A stretch of DNA of 36,135 bases from Tritrichomonas foetus (Eukaryota; Parabasalia; Tritrichomonadida; Tritrichomonadidae), in NCBI GenBank assembly GCA_001839685.1, contig MLAK01000670.1, positions 1-36,135 on the forward strand. The letters are read 5' to 3'. The stretch's first letter is position 1. Each line of letters opens with the position of its first letter. The position numbers and the translations under genes were made by a program. Shown one piece after another: positions 19,149 to 27,010 of the stretch. Under the pieces are notes generated by a model that saw nothing but the letters and a program-made list of their open reading frames with translations, had not been told where the DNA came from and searched no databases.

Positions 19149-19562
19149 TATTTTGATTTATTCGAAACTTAATTAATAGGTAACTATTTTATTCGAGTTT
19201 TCAAAACATAAAGTTGACAAGCGATTTTGATATAGAACTCTGAGAAGATGTTTCTAACGAACAAAAAAAGCTATTCCAACAATGAAAAGTCTAAAATAAT
19301 ATTTATTCATCAAATCCAAAATCACTCCATGATGTCATCATTTCATAATGAAAATTTCATTCAGAAATTAATCAATTATAAGTAAATAAATAAATAAATA
19401 AAATCTCAAAATGGTACTGATTTATGGTTTTTTCATCACAAGTATATTAAGCTTTTTCAACGTATATATGGCCCTATATCATTTTTACGACCATATAAGC
19501 GGTGAAATTCCTGTTAGAAAATTTGGCAACCTATATGGTCAATCATTGTGTCATTTTGAGAA
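19149..19562. other. Intergenic upstream of the NXT1-like gene
   Basis: No gene. It holds a (TAAA)5 microsatellite at 19383-19402 and a 9-bp inverted repeat GACCATATA (19489-19497) / TATATGGTC (19532-19540). The right arm overlaps a TGGTCA motif, and the right arm ends 22 nt before the ATG. Confidence 0.45.
19551..19556 (+). promoter_or_regulatory. Initiator TCATTT ahead of the NXT1-like gene
   Basis: TCATTT matches the TCAY(T/A) core and would place transcription start 10 nt before the ATG at 19563, supporting that start codon. Confidence 0.6.
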
Positions 19563-19931
19563 ATGGCAACTCCTCACGCTCTTGGAATAGCCAAAGAAAT
19601 CGTTACAACTTTTATGAACCTCCTTGGAAAAAATTCACAGCATGCCGCTGATTTTTTTTCCAGCACAGCCGTACTCGATTGGAATTCGAATATTTGGACA
19701 GGAAAGCTTGATATTTTTGAGGCCTTAAAAGGTCTTCCGCTCTTCAATAATCAATTAGTTGAGTTCGACTGCCAAACTTTCACGCCAATCCCTTCAATGT
19801 CGATGATTACAATGGATGGATTTTTAATCATCGACGGGAAGGCGGAAAGATACCATGCAACAATCATAGCAACAATGACGCCAAATGAAAAGGCCGCACA
19901 TATTAATTACATGGCACTTGCATTTGTATGA
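19563..19931 (+). CDS. NTF2-fold protein resembling mRNA export cofactor NXT1/p15, 122 aa
   Basis: NXT1/p15 pairs with the NXF1 (TAP) export receptor to carry mRNA through nuclear pores; related NTF2 imports Ran-GDP. The length (122) is right for both. Residues 31-59 (FFSSTAVLDWNSNIWTGKLD and onward to GLP) align in order with the p15 stretch containing LVWNGN, SGQESL and MLP. VEFDCQTF (66-73) parallels VVDCQPV, and the strands after it end in HINYMALAFV as the last beta strand. The W-N-x-N and VDCQ-type motifs favour p15 over NTF2 itself, where the equivalent positions differ. I cannot rule out another small NTF2-like adaptor. The start is supported by the initiator at 19551. Confidence 0.7.
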   Translation: MATPHALGIAKEIVTTFMNLLGKNSQHAADFFSSTAVLDWNSNIWTGKLDIFEALKGLPLFNNQLVEFDCQTFTPIPSMSMITMDGFLIIDGKAERYHATIIATMTPNEKAAHINYMALAFV

Positions 19932-20456
19932 TTTGATCAAGAAAAAACTGTTGAATTCATATTATTTACTAATACGCACTGTATTGTTTTTATATGATCT
20001 AATGATCTCTATGACCTGCCATGAAACTAAAAATCAACAATAAAATTGTGAGTATAATTGGTCATTGAAGTTATCGTCATGAATTTATGAAGATAATTGG
20101 TCATTCAATGTTGAAACTCGAATTTTCATTGATTTTCCAAACATGCATTAATGATCTTTTATATATCACTTTCTTACGAACTAAGGGAAAGGAATATTCT
20201 TTCATTTATAATAGAAAAATTGATTTCTCTCCATTCTTTCGATTCTGGATATTCGGGAAAATTGATGTTTTTATCAATTTATGAAAAAATTCACATGTCT
20301 ATTAAAAAGTTAATATGTCAATCATTTGATCCAGATAATATCTACCATTCATTTTTTGATATTTTATTTGTTCACTACCTGTCAAAAATTTTCGAAAAAA
20401 TATCAGAATTATTCAATCATTAGAATTTTCAAAGAAAAAGTTAAAAGGAAAAAAAA
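19932..20456. other. Intergenic between NXT1-like and kelch genes
   Basis: No supported gene. TTGGTCATT occurs twice, at 20058-20066 and 20097-20105, 39 nt apart and in the same orientation. A TCATT initiator candidate lies at 20417-20421, 40 nt before the kelch ATG. Confidence 0.45.
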
Positions 20457-21623
20457 ATGGGAAACGGGCAGAGTCATACCAGTACTGCTTATCTTAAATC
20501 CGTAGGAGCACCCCCAATGTTCCCAACCAAACGATCCAAACAGCGCGAATACACTCGAACTGCCGAAGCCAAAAGTCTCGTTTCGATCCAAAGGCCAATG
20601 ACGAAACCACCGTTCACTAGCACGTGGTCACTTCACTTCCCTGGTGGCGCCTGTCCAGTCTCACGAAGTGGACAGTGCCAAGTTTACGACGACGAAACAG
20701 ATTCCTTAGTTATCGCATATGGTGTAAATCCAGCCGGAAAATTCCTGAACGATATTTGGGTTGTCGATCTCAAATCGCTCACCTGGCGCCAGATTCCATC
20801 AAACCTTCACCAGCCTCGAGTAAACGCCAGAGCAATCAAATATAAGAGGGAAATGATTATTTTCGGAGGAAGTGATGGAACAAATTATTTGTCAGATTTA
20901 CATTCAGTTAATATAGATACCGGTGTTGTTACGAATTTTGACAGTTCGACAGTTACACCTCGAGAAAATGCTTGCTTATTTATTACAGAAAATTCACTTT
21001 TTGTATGGAGTGGATTTGCTGACCAATTATTGATTGAATTTGATGAATTTTCTTTAGAAACACAAACCTGGAATATTAGCGAGATAACAACAGAAAGTGG
21101 AAGGCGTGCAGCATCTTTCGTATCAGATGCAACTAGCAATTACGATTACATCTTCGGATCAACGCGCGGTCATCCAGTCTCGAGATTTGATAAATCTAAT
21201 AGCACGATCGAAGTCATGCGCTGTCAGGGAACCGCTCCTCCTCCAGAATTACTTAACGCAATGGTCACTGTCGCCTCAAATTATCTTTTTGTGTTCGGCG
21301 GTGAATATGAGAAATCTGGATTTTCATATCTTTATGCGTTAGACTTGAACAGGCAGTATTGGTTCCCATTTCATGTAGTGCCAGACAATGATACAACATC
21401 GTTCGAAGACGGCGATGTAACAAACCAAGGAATATTTAAACTTCCCCGACAACATTCTGGCGCTTTTGCCTACTCGCGTCGCACTAGGTCACTCGTTAGT
21501 ACGATGGGAAGTCTTCTGATGGAACCAGCACCACTTTCTGTCATCTATATTGGAAGTGCTCTCGCTGTCCTTAACATGAGGAGCGACATGCTACAAATGT
21601 ATGACTTGACCACACTTAAATAA
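20457..21623 (+). CDS. Kelch-repeat protein with N-myristoylation signal, 388 aa
   Basis: The N-terminus MGNGQSHTS is a good N-myristoylation sequence (Gly2, Ser6), so the protein is probably membrane-tethered. After a basic linker of about 55 residues comes a kelch-type beta propeller. Blades are marked by DIWVVDLKSLTW (99-110), the FGG block 136-138 with DLHSVNIDTG (147-156), EFSLETQTW (197-205), and LFVFGGEYE (277-285) followed by LYALDLNRQYW (292-302). The last blade near 365-388 (SALAVLNMRSDMLQMYDLTTL) may close the ring with the first. There is no BTB, F-box or phosphatase domain, so this is a propeller-only adaptor. Codon use varies along the gene: the first 400 bases and patches near 21130-21260 and 21430-21560 are G+C-rich next to A+T-rich stretches. 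The stop overlaps TAAATAAA. Confidence 0.8.
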   Translation: MGNGQSHTSTAYLKSVGAPPMFPTKRSKQREYTRTAEAKSLVSIQRPMTKPPFTSTWSLHFPGGACPVSRSGQCQVYDDETDSLVIAYGVNPAGKFLNDIWVVDLKSLTWRQIPSNLHQPRVNARAIKYKREMIIFGGSDGTNYLSDLHSVNIDTGVVTNFDSSTVTPRENACLFITENSLFVWSGFADQLLIEFDEFSLETQTWNISEITTESGRRAASFVSDATSNYDYIFGSTRGHPVSRFDKSNSTIEVMRCQGTAPPPELLNAMVTVASNYLFVFGGEYEKSGFSYLYALDLNRQYWFPFHVVPDNDTTSFEDGDVTNQGIFKLPRQHSGAFAYSRRTRSLVSTMGSLLMEPAPLSVIYIGSALAVLNMRSDMLQMYDLTTLK

Positions 21624-21689
21624 ATTTTTTTGTGTATTATATGCTTGCTTTTTTTGTTTGATTGTTGTCATAATTTTATTGGAACACTG

Positions 21690-22060
21690 ATCCAACTCTT
21701 TGCAAAACAGAAAGAATAGAAAAACAGAAATAAATAGAAAAAAGAAAGAATAGAAAAAACAGAANNNNNNNNNNNNNNNNNNNNNNNNNNNNNNNNNNNN
21801 NNNNNNNNNNNNNNNNNNNNNNNNNNNNNAGAAAGAATAGAAAAAACAGAAAGAATAGAAAAAACAGAAAGAATAGAAAGAAAAGAAAGAAAAAACAGAA
21901 AGAATAGAAAAAAGAAAGAATAGAAAAAAGAAAGAATAGAAAAAAGAAAGAATAGAAAAAAGAAAGAATAGAAAAAAGAAAGAATAGAAAAAACAGAATG
22001 AATAGAAAGAAAAGAAAGAAAAGAGAAAAGAAAAAAGAAAAAGAAAGAAATAATATACAA
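21690..22060. repeat. Polypurine tandem repeat tract (GAAAGAATAGAAAA type)
   Basis: Almost entirely A and G on the plus strand, with occasional C or T. Two unit lengths interleave: an 18-nt unit AGAAAGAATAGAAAAAAC around the gap and a 16-nt unit AAAGAATAGAAAAAAG repeated about five times from 21903 onward. It fills the gap between two convergent genes. The reverse strand is open in two frames as Phe/Leu/Ser repeats, which I treat as artefacts. Confidence 0.85.
21765..21829. other. Assembly gap (65 N)
   Basis: A run of 65 undetermined bases inside the polypurine repeat. The true length of the repeat is therefore unknown. Confidence 0.98.
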
Positions 22061-22096
22061 TACAAATTTAATCATAATTACATGGTTAGAAACAGG

Positions 22097-24127
22097 TTAG
22101 ACTTTTTTCTCTTGGGCAAAGTGAAGTTCAAGCTTCAGCTTGGAAATATCTTTCATGACAACTTCAAGATGTTCCTCAAGTTCTTCTCTTTCTTTTCGAA
22201 TATGTGTCATAATTTTTGCCTTTGGCATTGCTTTATTTAGCTGCCGTTCAATTTCAGCTTTTTCAAAGTTCAATTTATCAACTTTAGCTTGTATTTCAGA
22301 TACGCTCATTCCAGAAGGAGTGATTGGTGGTCTCACTTGGACTGGTTCAGGATCTGGTTGATTAAAAGAAATTTGTGACTCCATTGCTTTGGCACGAATT
22401 TGTGGTGCTTTAGAAGCAGAATCATCATCACCGAACTTTATATTATCAGCCATTGCTCTTTTATTTGGAGCAGGAGGTTCAACTTTAGGTGGAGAACTTT
22501 GTTGAATCTGATGTTGTCTTGGTGAATTCGTAGCAGGAGCTTCTTCTTCATCATTACCAAATTTAATATTGTCAACCATTGCACGTCTTGGAGGAGGTTT
22601 TACCTCATTTTTAGTATTATCAGCAGCTTTGTCTGTTTTATTATCATTTTTGTTTTCAGATTTATTTTTTGATTGGCGAGATGGTGAGTTGTCATCATCA
22701 TTGTCAAAATCACCAAAAGCAACATCCACTTTATTTATTTTAATTGGTAACTTATCTTCAATGTATTCATCAACTTCATTTGGATCTTTAAGTGCACCGA
22801 GTTTTGGTCTTTTTACAATTCCTCCTGAATCGCCTGAATCTCTCAAATGCCCAGATTTGTTATGTGGATCAGGCTTCTTCACAATTGGTGCTGGATGAGG
22901 TTCAGGTCTTTCATCTTCTGATCCTGGGCCTCTATCTTTACGTGGAAACTTCGCAATCTTGCGGGAAGGCGGTAAATGATCTTCTGCTGATGTTGGTCTT
23001 GGTTTAAATCCAAATCTCTGTGGATCTCTAGCTTCGACACCACGTGTTGGAATTCTGGAATGACGATCTCCACCAGATGGTCCAGCATAAGGAGTCTGTT
23101 TAGATCGTGGACGACTTGCTTTAGTTTGTAATTGCTCAATTTGTTGCTGTAAACGATCATTTTCATCAGAAAGTGCACGATATTTATTATTTAATTGTTC
23201 AATTCGTGCATCTTTAATAGCAAGTTGCTCTTTTGAATGTTTAAGTTCGTTTTCGATTTTATCAGTTCCTTGATTCTTTTGCTTTTTAGATAATTCTTTT
23301 TGGAGATCTTCAATTTGATCCATTAAAGATTCATTTTCTTCTCTTAAAAGTCCAATAGCGTTATTATTTTCTGCTTTATCCAATTTCTTCTGAAGCTCTT
23401 CAATTTGATCGTTGGCGCGATCGAGTTCTTTTTGAAGAGCAGCATTTCCACCTTTATTCTTTTTCTTTAATTCATTGATTGTTTCATTTGATTGATTTAA
23501 CTCTTCTTGAAGTCTGTCGTTTTTATCAAGTTCTTCATGAAGCATTTCTTCTAATTGTTTAATTCTTTCTCTTTCTTCATTGAGTAGTTTTTCTAATTGT
23601 TCACTTTTTTGTTGTTCGATTTTTAATTGTGCACTGAGAAGCTCCATTGGTGAAATTTCTGCTGATAAAGAATCAGTTAGTGAAAAATTCATAGAATTTG
23701 TTGTAACTTTTTCAATTATTGAATCCCTTCCATCTTCAAAATCTTGTGTCGATTGATTTAAATCTTTACACATTCGATCAACTTCTTTCATTTTCTTTCG
23801 TTTCAGCTCGTTCATTTTCTTTATACGATCGTTTTCATCATCGCGGCCATCATTTTCTTCTTCTTCGTTTTCTTCATCATCATCATTTTCGTTATCTTCT
23901 TCTTCGTTAAGTCTGTCGTCGTCGGCTTCATCTTCCTCTTCTTCGCCGATTGTTTGATATGTGCCACTATCGATTATTGTATCGTCTTCTTCGATTTCAG
24001 GCTCTTCTTCTTCATTCAGGCCGTCGCCATCAATTGGAGGGAGAACACGATGTTTGCTTTGATTAGGAACTTTTCGAATGACATTGTTGGCTGGAATTTC
24101 TCCAGGTCTGCGCCCGTGACTTGACAT
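22097..24127 (-). CDS. Acidic coiled-coil protein with repeated short motif, 676 aa
   Basis: Residues 1-100 are disordered and become strongly acidic (Glu/Asp/Asn from 38). A coiled coil runs from about 156 to 335 with clear Leu/Glu/Lys/Gln heptads. The region 336-600 is disordered, Pro/Arg/Ser/Asp-rich, and contains a short recurring peptide: RAMVDNIKFGND (515-526) and RAMADNIKFGDD (557-568), with weaker relatives NKVDVAFGDFDND (465-477) and AMESQISF (581-588). A second coiled coil closes the protein (608-676, EIERQLNKAMPKAKIM then RKEREELEEHLEVV). No enzymatic domain is present; a cytoskeletal or centrosomal adaptor is likely but unproven. A TCATTA initiator 3 nt upstream supports the ATG at 24127. 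Confidence 0.85.
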   Translation of the reverse strand: MSSHGRRPGEIPANNVIRKVPNQSKHRVLPPIDGDGLNEEEEPEIEEDDTIIDSGTYQTIGEEEEDEADDDRLNEEEDNENDDDEENEEEENDGRDDENDRIKKMNELKRKKMKEVDRMCKDLNQSTQDFEDGRDSIIEKVTTNSMNFSLTDSLSAEISPMELLSAQLKIEQQKSEQLEKLLNEERERIKQLEEMLHEELDKNDRLQEELNQSNETINELKKKNKGGNAALQKELDRANDQIEELQKKLDKAENNNAIGLLREENESLMDQIEDLQKELSKKQKNQGTDKIENELKHSKEQLAIKDARIEQLNNKYRALSDENDRLQQQIEQLQTKASRPRSKQTPYAGPSGGDRHSRIPTRGVEARDPQRFGFKPRPTSAEDHLPPSRKIAKFPRKDRGPGSEDERPEPHPAPIVKKPDPHNKSGHLRDSGDSGGIVKRPKLGALKDPNEVDEYIEDKLPIKINKVDVAFGDFDNDDDNSPSRQSKNKSENKNDNKTDKAADNTKNEVKPPPRRAMVDNIKFGNDEEEAPATNSPRQHQIQQSSPPKVEPPAPNKRAMADNIKFGDDDSASKAPQIRAKAMESQISFNQPDPEPVQVRPPITPSGMSVSEIQAKVDKLNFEKAEIERQLNKAMPKAKIMTHIRKEREELEEHLEVVMKDISKLKLELHFAQEKKV

Positions 24128-24130
24128 TTA

Positions 24131-24136
24131 TAATGA
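24131..24136 (-). promoter_or_regulatory. Initiator TCATTA ahead of the 676-aa coiled-coil gene
   Basis: The minus strand reads TCATTA, then three bases, then ATG. The predicted leader is 7 nt. Confidence 0.5.
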
Positions 24137-24868
24137 GATTTTTTTCGAAATCGAATAAACTTTTGTGAGAAAAACACGTTATTTTCAGAAAGATATCTTA
24201 AACTTTTTGAATACTTTCTGAATCCATATTTTATCACTTTATTGAGATACGCCGCTCAATTCACAGACTTTCATAAGAAGCGATCAGTATATAAAAGCTT
24301 CTTAAAAACCTCAAGAAGTGATATATTGACAAAAAAATACAAATCAAAATATTTTGATGAATATTGAATTTTACAAATAAAGAATTCTGAAATTAATTAT
24401 GCAATGGTTTACAATTAGGAAAATAAATAATGCATACACAATTCCAATATTTATGTGATTTTTTTCTTTTTATGCATAAACTACAATAAACGATTTCATT
24501 TGATGATTACAACGAATGATTTAATTGGAAAATCCGAAAACTATCTGGAAAAAAGTAAGATCGTTGATTACACCTCTGCACTATGACCGATAGTTAAGTT
24601 AGAAACTCAAAATTCACCTTTCGGAATGGCAAAACTTGGTAGTCATCTTTTCAAGTTTGGTTGTAATGCAGAGCCTTGTATATAGAAGTGGTAAAGTGAG
24701 CAATATAGATAATGCTAAAATGTCTCTTATCTTAAAATTTTGTTGTGGTAATGCAGAAGCCTATATTTTGCCTTTCATAGATATCAATTTCTATTCTGTG
24801 AACAGCAAAAACAACATCTGGCCAATTGTTGATAGGACGGCCAAAAATCAACGAGAAGGTCTTGCTTT
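24137..24868. other. Intergenic, no gene seen
   Basis: About 730 bases of A+T-rich sequence. I checked it for tRNA-like or box C/D-like patterns and saw none that hold. A plus-strand open frame entering it from the right is antisense to the next gene. Confidence 0.4.
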
Positions 24869-25630
24869 TCAATCATTTCTGAATAAAGCATCATCATCTC
24901 TTGTTAAGTCCATAATAGATGTTCGAATTTCCTCGATTTCCTTTTCATACTTTTCGTTGATTTCAATGACCATGTTTGAAAGGAGCGTCACCTTTGAAAG
25001 CGGCGCTTGTGACAACGACCTCATTCTTTTCCTCACGACGGGAATTTTCTCTCCGACGGAAAGCAGCAAGAAGTGCGAGACAAGGTCCTGAAGGTAGTGC
25101 CCCTCGCAGGAAGCCGGGAAAAGTGAGAAAACGATCGAATCCCTCATTTCCCGCGAAAAAATGGCGTCCTCGCCGGCGAGGTGGCAAAGCTGTGAAAGAA
25201 GAATATCAACCATAGTCCAGTCAAATGGAGCAGGCGTTGAAATTTGGCCTATTTGCTTATCACGAAGATATCTCTGAATCGACATTTGCGTTTTTGAGGC
25301 GTCATTTTCGAGGCAGGTCAAAATTTGAGCAATACAGGCGACAAACCGTCGAGGGTCGCCCATGAATTCTGTCACTGCAATATCTAGCGAATCGAGTAAT
25401 TGCTGTAATTCTTCTTTTGAAGCGCTGTGTTGGAGAATTTCAACGAGTTGTTCGAGTTTCTTTCTCTTTTCGTTTGGCGGAAGTGTTTGAATAGATTGAA
25501 TTTGCTGTAAAATCTCTTGGAGTCGCTCGGATTCGGCTTCTGCTGAGACACGTAGATCATCGATGTTCTCCTCAGCCCAGTGTGTGATGCATGGCTCGCA
25601 TGTTAAGCTTCCAGAATCTCCAGAATTCAT
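24869..25630 (-). CDS. Hypothetical helical protein, 253 aa
   Basis: I do not recognise this protein. It begins MNSGDSGSLTCEPC, then is almost entirely amphipathic helix: an acidic-basic stretch (30-85) with likely coiled-coil character, a middle with regular Leu/Ile spacing (85-200) that could be a small helical-repeat fold, and a charged C-terminal helix (222-245). No catalytic motif or membrane segment is visible. The frame extends upstream to a TTG at 25672; I use the ATG at 25630, before which the minus strand reads CCATTT, one base off the initiator. Bases 24980-25200 (the C-terminal third) are much richer in G+C than anything nearby, so all frames are open there, but the helical protein continues smoothly through it. 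It is divergent from the phosphatase gene, 147 bases away. Confidence 0.7.
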   Translation of the reverse strand: MNSGDSGSLTCEPCITHWAEENIDDLRVSAEAESERLQEILQQIQSIQTLPPNEKRKKLEQLVEILQHSASKEELQQLLDSLDIAVTEFMGDPRRFVACIAQILTCLENDASKTQMSIQRYLRDKQIGQISTPAPFDWTMVDILLSQLCHLAGEDAIFSREMRDSIVFSLFPASCEGHYLQDLVSHFLLLSVGEKIPVVRKRMRSLSQAPLSKVTLLSNMVIEINEKYEKEIEEIRTSIMDLTRDDDALFRND

Positions 25631-25777
25631 TATCACGAAATGGCCAAATTTATGGTCAAATAAAAAGGCCAAGTTATGTCCAAATATCGAAAGAAAAAAT
25701 TGATAATAGATAATTTTTTCTTTTGAATGAATTATCCGAACTTATTCAATTTTCAGAACCATCTAAAAAAAAATTAA
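25631..25777. promoter_or_regulatory. Divergent promoter region between 253-aa gene and phosphatase
   Basis: 147 bases between two divergent starts. TATGGTCAAA lies at 25651-25660 and TGGCCAAA at 25641-25648. The minus strand has CCATTT just before the 253-aa ATG; no TCAY(T/A) was found close to the phosphatase ATG. Confidence 0.35.
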
Positions 25778-26824
25778 ATGAAAAAGTTTTCGTATAGAAT
25801 TCGCTCTCAGAAATTTCGGAGGATATTTTTGATGTCGTTGCATCAAACATCTGAACCAATTATTCAAAATAATGATGAACACAATGATGGCAATGATGAT
25901 AGTGATGATTCTGATGAAATGTCACATGTACGTGGAAAACACACTCTTGATCCAAAAGTTATTCATAATTTGGAAATGGAAATATTAAAAACAATGGCTG
26001 GTACTAATCCAATTGACTCACTCTTTTCCAGTAACTTACCTGATTCTAGTATAAATTCTAATGTTATGGGAAGTTCACTATTTAATTCGTCTCAATCATT
26101 TTCACTTGAATCATTTACTGTAGACTCTGTAACAACAACATCATTAACATCTACATCAAGTGAGTTAGAAACCATTCAGCAAGAATCAAATCGATGTTGT
26201 TCAAGACATGCTCAAATTCAAAATGGCTCGATTCATGAATCAAAAAAACCACTTTCAGTCGGAGAAAATAAATCTGTTGAATTACTTCCTTCTCAATCAA
26301 AAGAAGATAAAGGGAAAATATGTCTTGTATTGGATTTAGATGAAACATTAATTCATAGCTCTTTTTTAGCAATTCCACATGCTGATTTTAGATTTATTTT
26401 AGGAATTGAACAAAATCCTGTGGGAGTTTTTGTATGTGTCAGACCTGGAGCTGAGAGATTCTTGCGTGAACTTGGAACATTATATGAAATAGTTATATTT
26501 ACTGCAAGCTGTCAAATCTATGCAGATAAGGTTATAAATACTATTGATAAAAGTAAAGTGGTTAAACATAGATTATATCGCGAAAGTTGCACTGATTTTG
26601 GGGGAAGTTATGTTAAAGATTTATCAAGGTTAAATAGAAACTTAGAAAAAATAATTATTATAGATAATTCATCAGTTTCTTATTTACTCCAACCATACAA
26701 TGCAATATCTATATCATCTTGGTATGATGATCCAACAGATAATCAACTTTTTGTAATTTCAGATTTCCTCAAGAAATATTACAAAGAAAATAATATTTAT
26801 GATATTCTTGTCCCACATGAATAA
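25778..26824 (+). CDS. FCP1/SCP-type (CTD small phosphatase-like) protein phosphatase, 348 aa
   Basis: A HAD-superfamily phosphatase of the SCP/NIF group, which removes phosphate from serine in targets such as the RNA polymerase II C-terminal domain. The catalytic domain covers about 178-345. Motif I is DLDET (186-190: Asp186 nucleophile, Asp188 acid/base), in LVLDLDETLIHSSF. Thr242 is in FTAS, Lys280 in YVKDLSRL, and Asp296-Asn297 in IIDNS. The order and spacing match human CTDSP proteins closely, including RLYRESC (265-271) and the WYDD (315-318) equivalent of WFDN. The first 175 residues are disordered and Ser/Asn/Asp-rich and may regulate or localise the enzyme. The start is the first ATG; a second at codon 19 (MSLHQTSE, 25832) is equally plausible. 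No BRCT domain follows, so it is SCP-like and not full FCP1. Confidence 0.92.
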   Translation: MKKFSYRIRSQKFRRIFLMSLHQTSEPIIQNNDEHNDGNDDSDDSDEMSHVRGKHTLDPKVIHNLEMEILKTMAGTNPIDSLFSSNLPDSSINSNVMGSSLFNSSQSFSLESFTVDSVTTTSLTSTSSELETIQQESNRCCSRHAQIQNGSIHESKKPLSVGENKSVELLPSQSKEDKGKICLVLDLDETLIHSSFLAIPHADFRFILGIEQNPVGVFVCVRPGAERFLRELGTLYEIVIFTASCQIYADKVINTIDKSKVVKHRLYRESCTDFGGSYVKDLSRLNRNLEKIIIIDNSSVSYLLQPYNAISISSWYDDPTDNQLFVISDFLKKYYKENNIYDILVPHE

Positions 26825-27010
26825 CTTCATATTTTTATTTCTTTTTCTTATTATTGTTATATAAGCTCAAGCCTCGTATATAGTATGAGTTACATGATTT
26901 CTTAATGGATATTTTCCCGAAAAAAATCCGATTTTTTTAAATGTTTTGTTTGAGAAATATTAATTTAAAACGAAAAACAATTATGATATCTCGAGAAAGA
27001 TTTTTACTAT

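Noticed and set aside
21668..22075. Phe/Leu/Ser repeat proteins on the minus strand
   Set aside because: Pure translation of the polypurine repeat, interrupted by N; not credible as genes.
24636..25091. 151-aa plus-strand frame
   Set aside because: Overlaps the 253-aa gene antisense and its N-terminal part lies in ordinary intergenic DNA.
24976..25215. Basic Arg-rich plus-strand frame in the G+C-rich pocket
   Set aside because: Antisense to a better-supported helical protein; openness follows from few A+T-rich stop codons.
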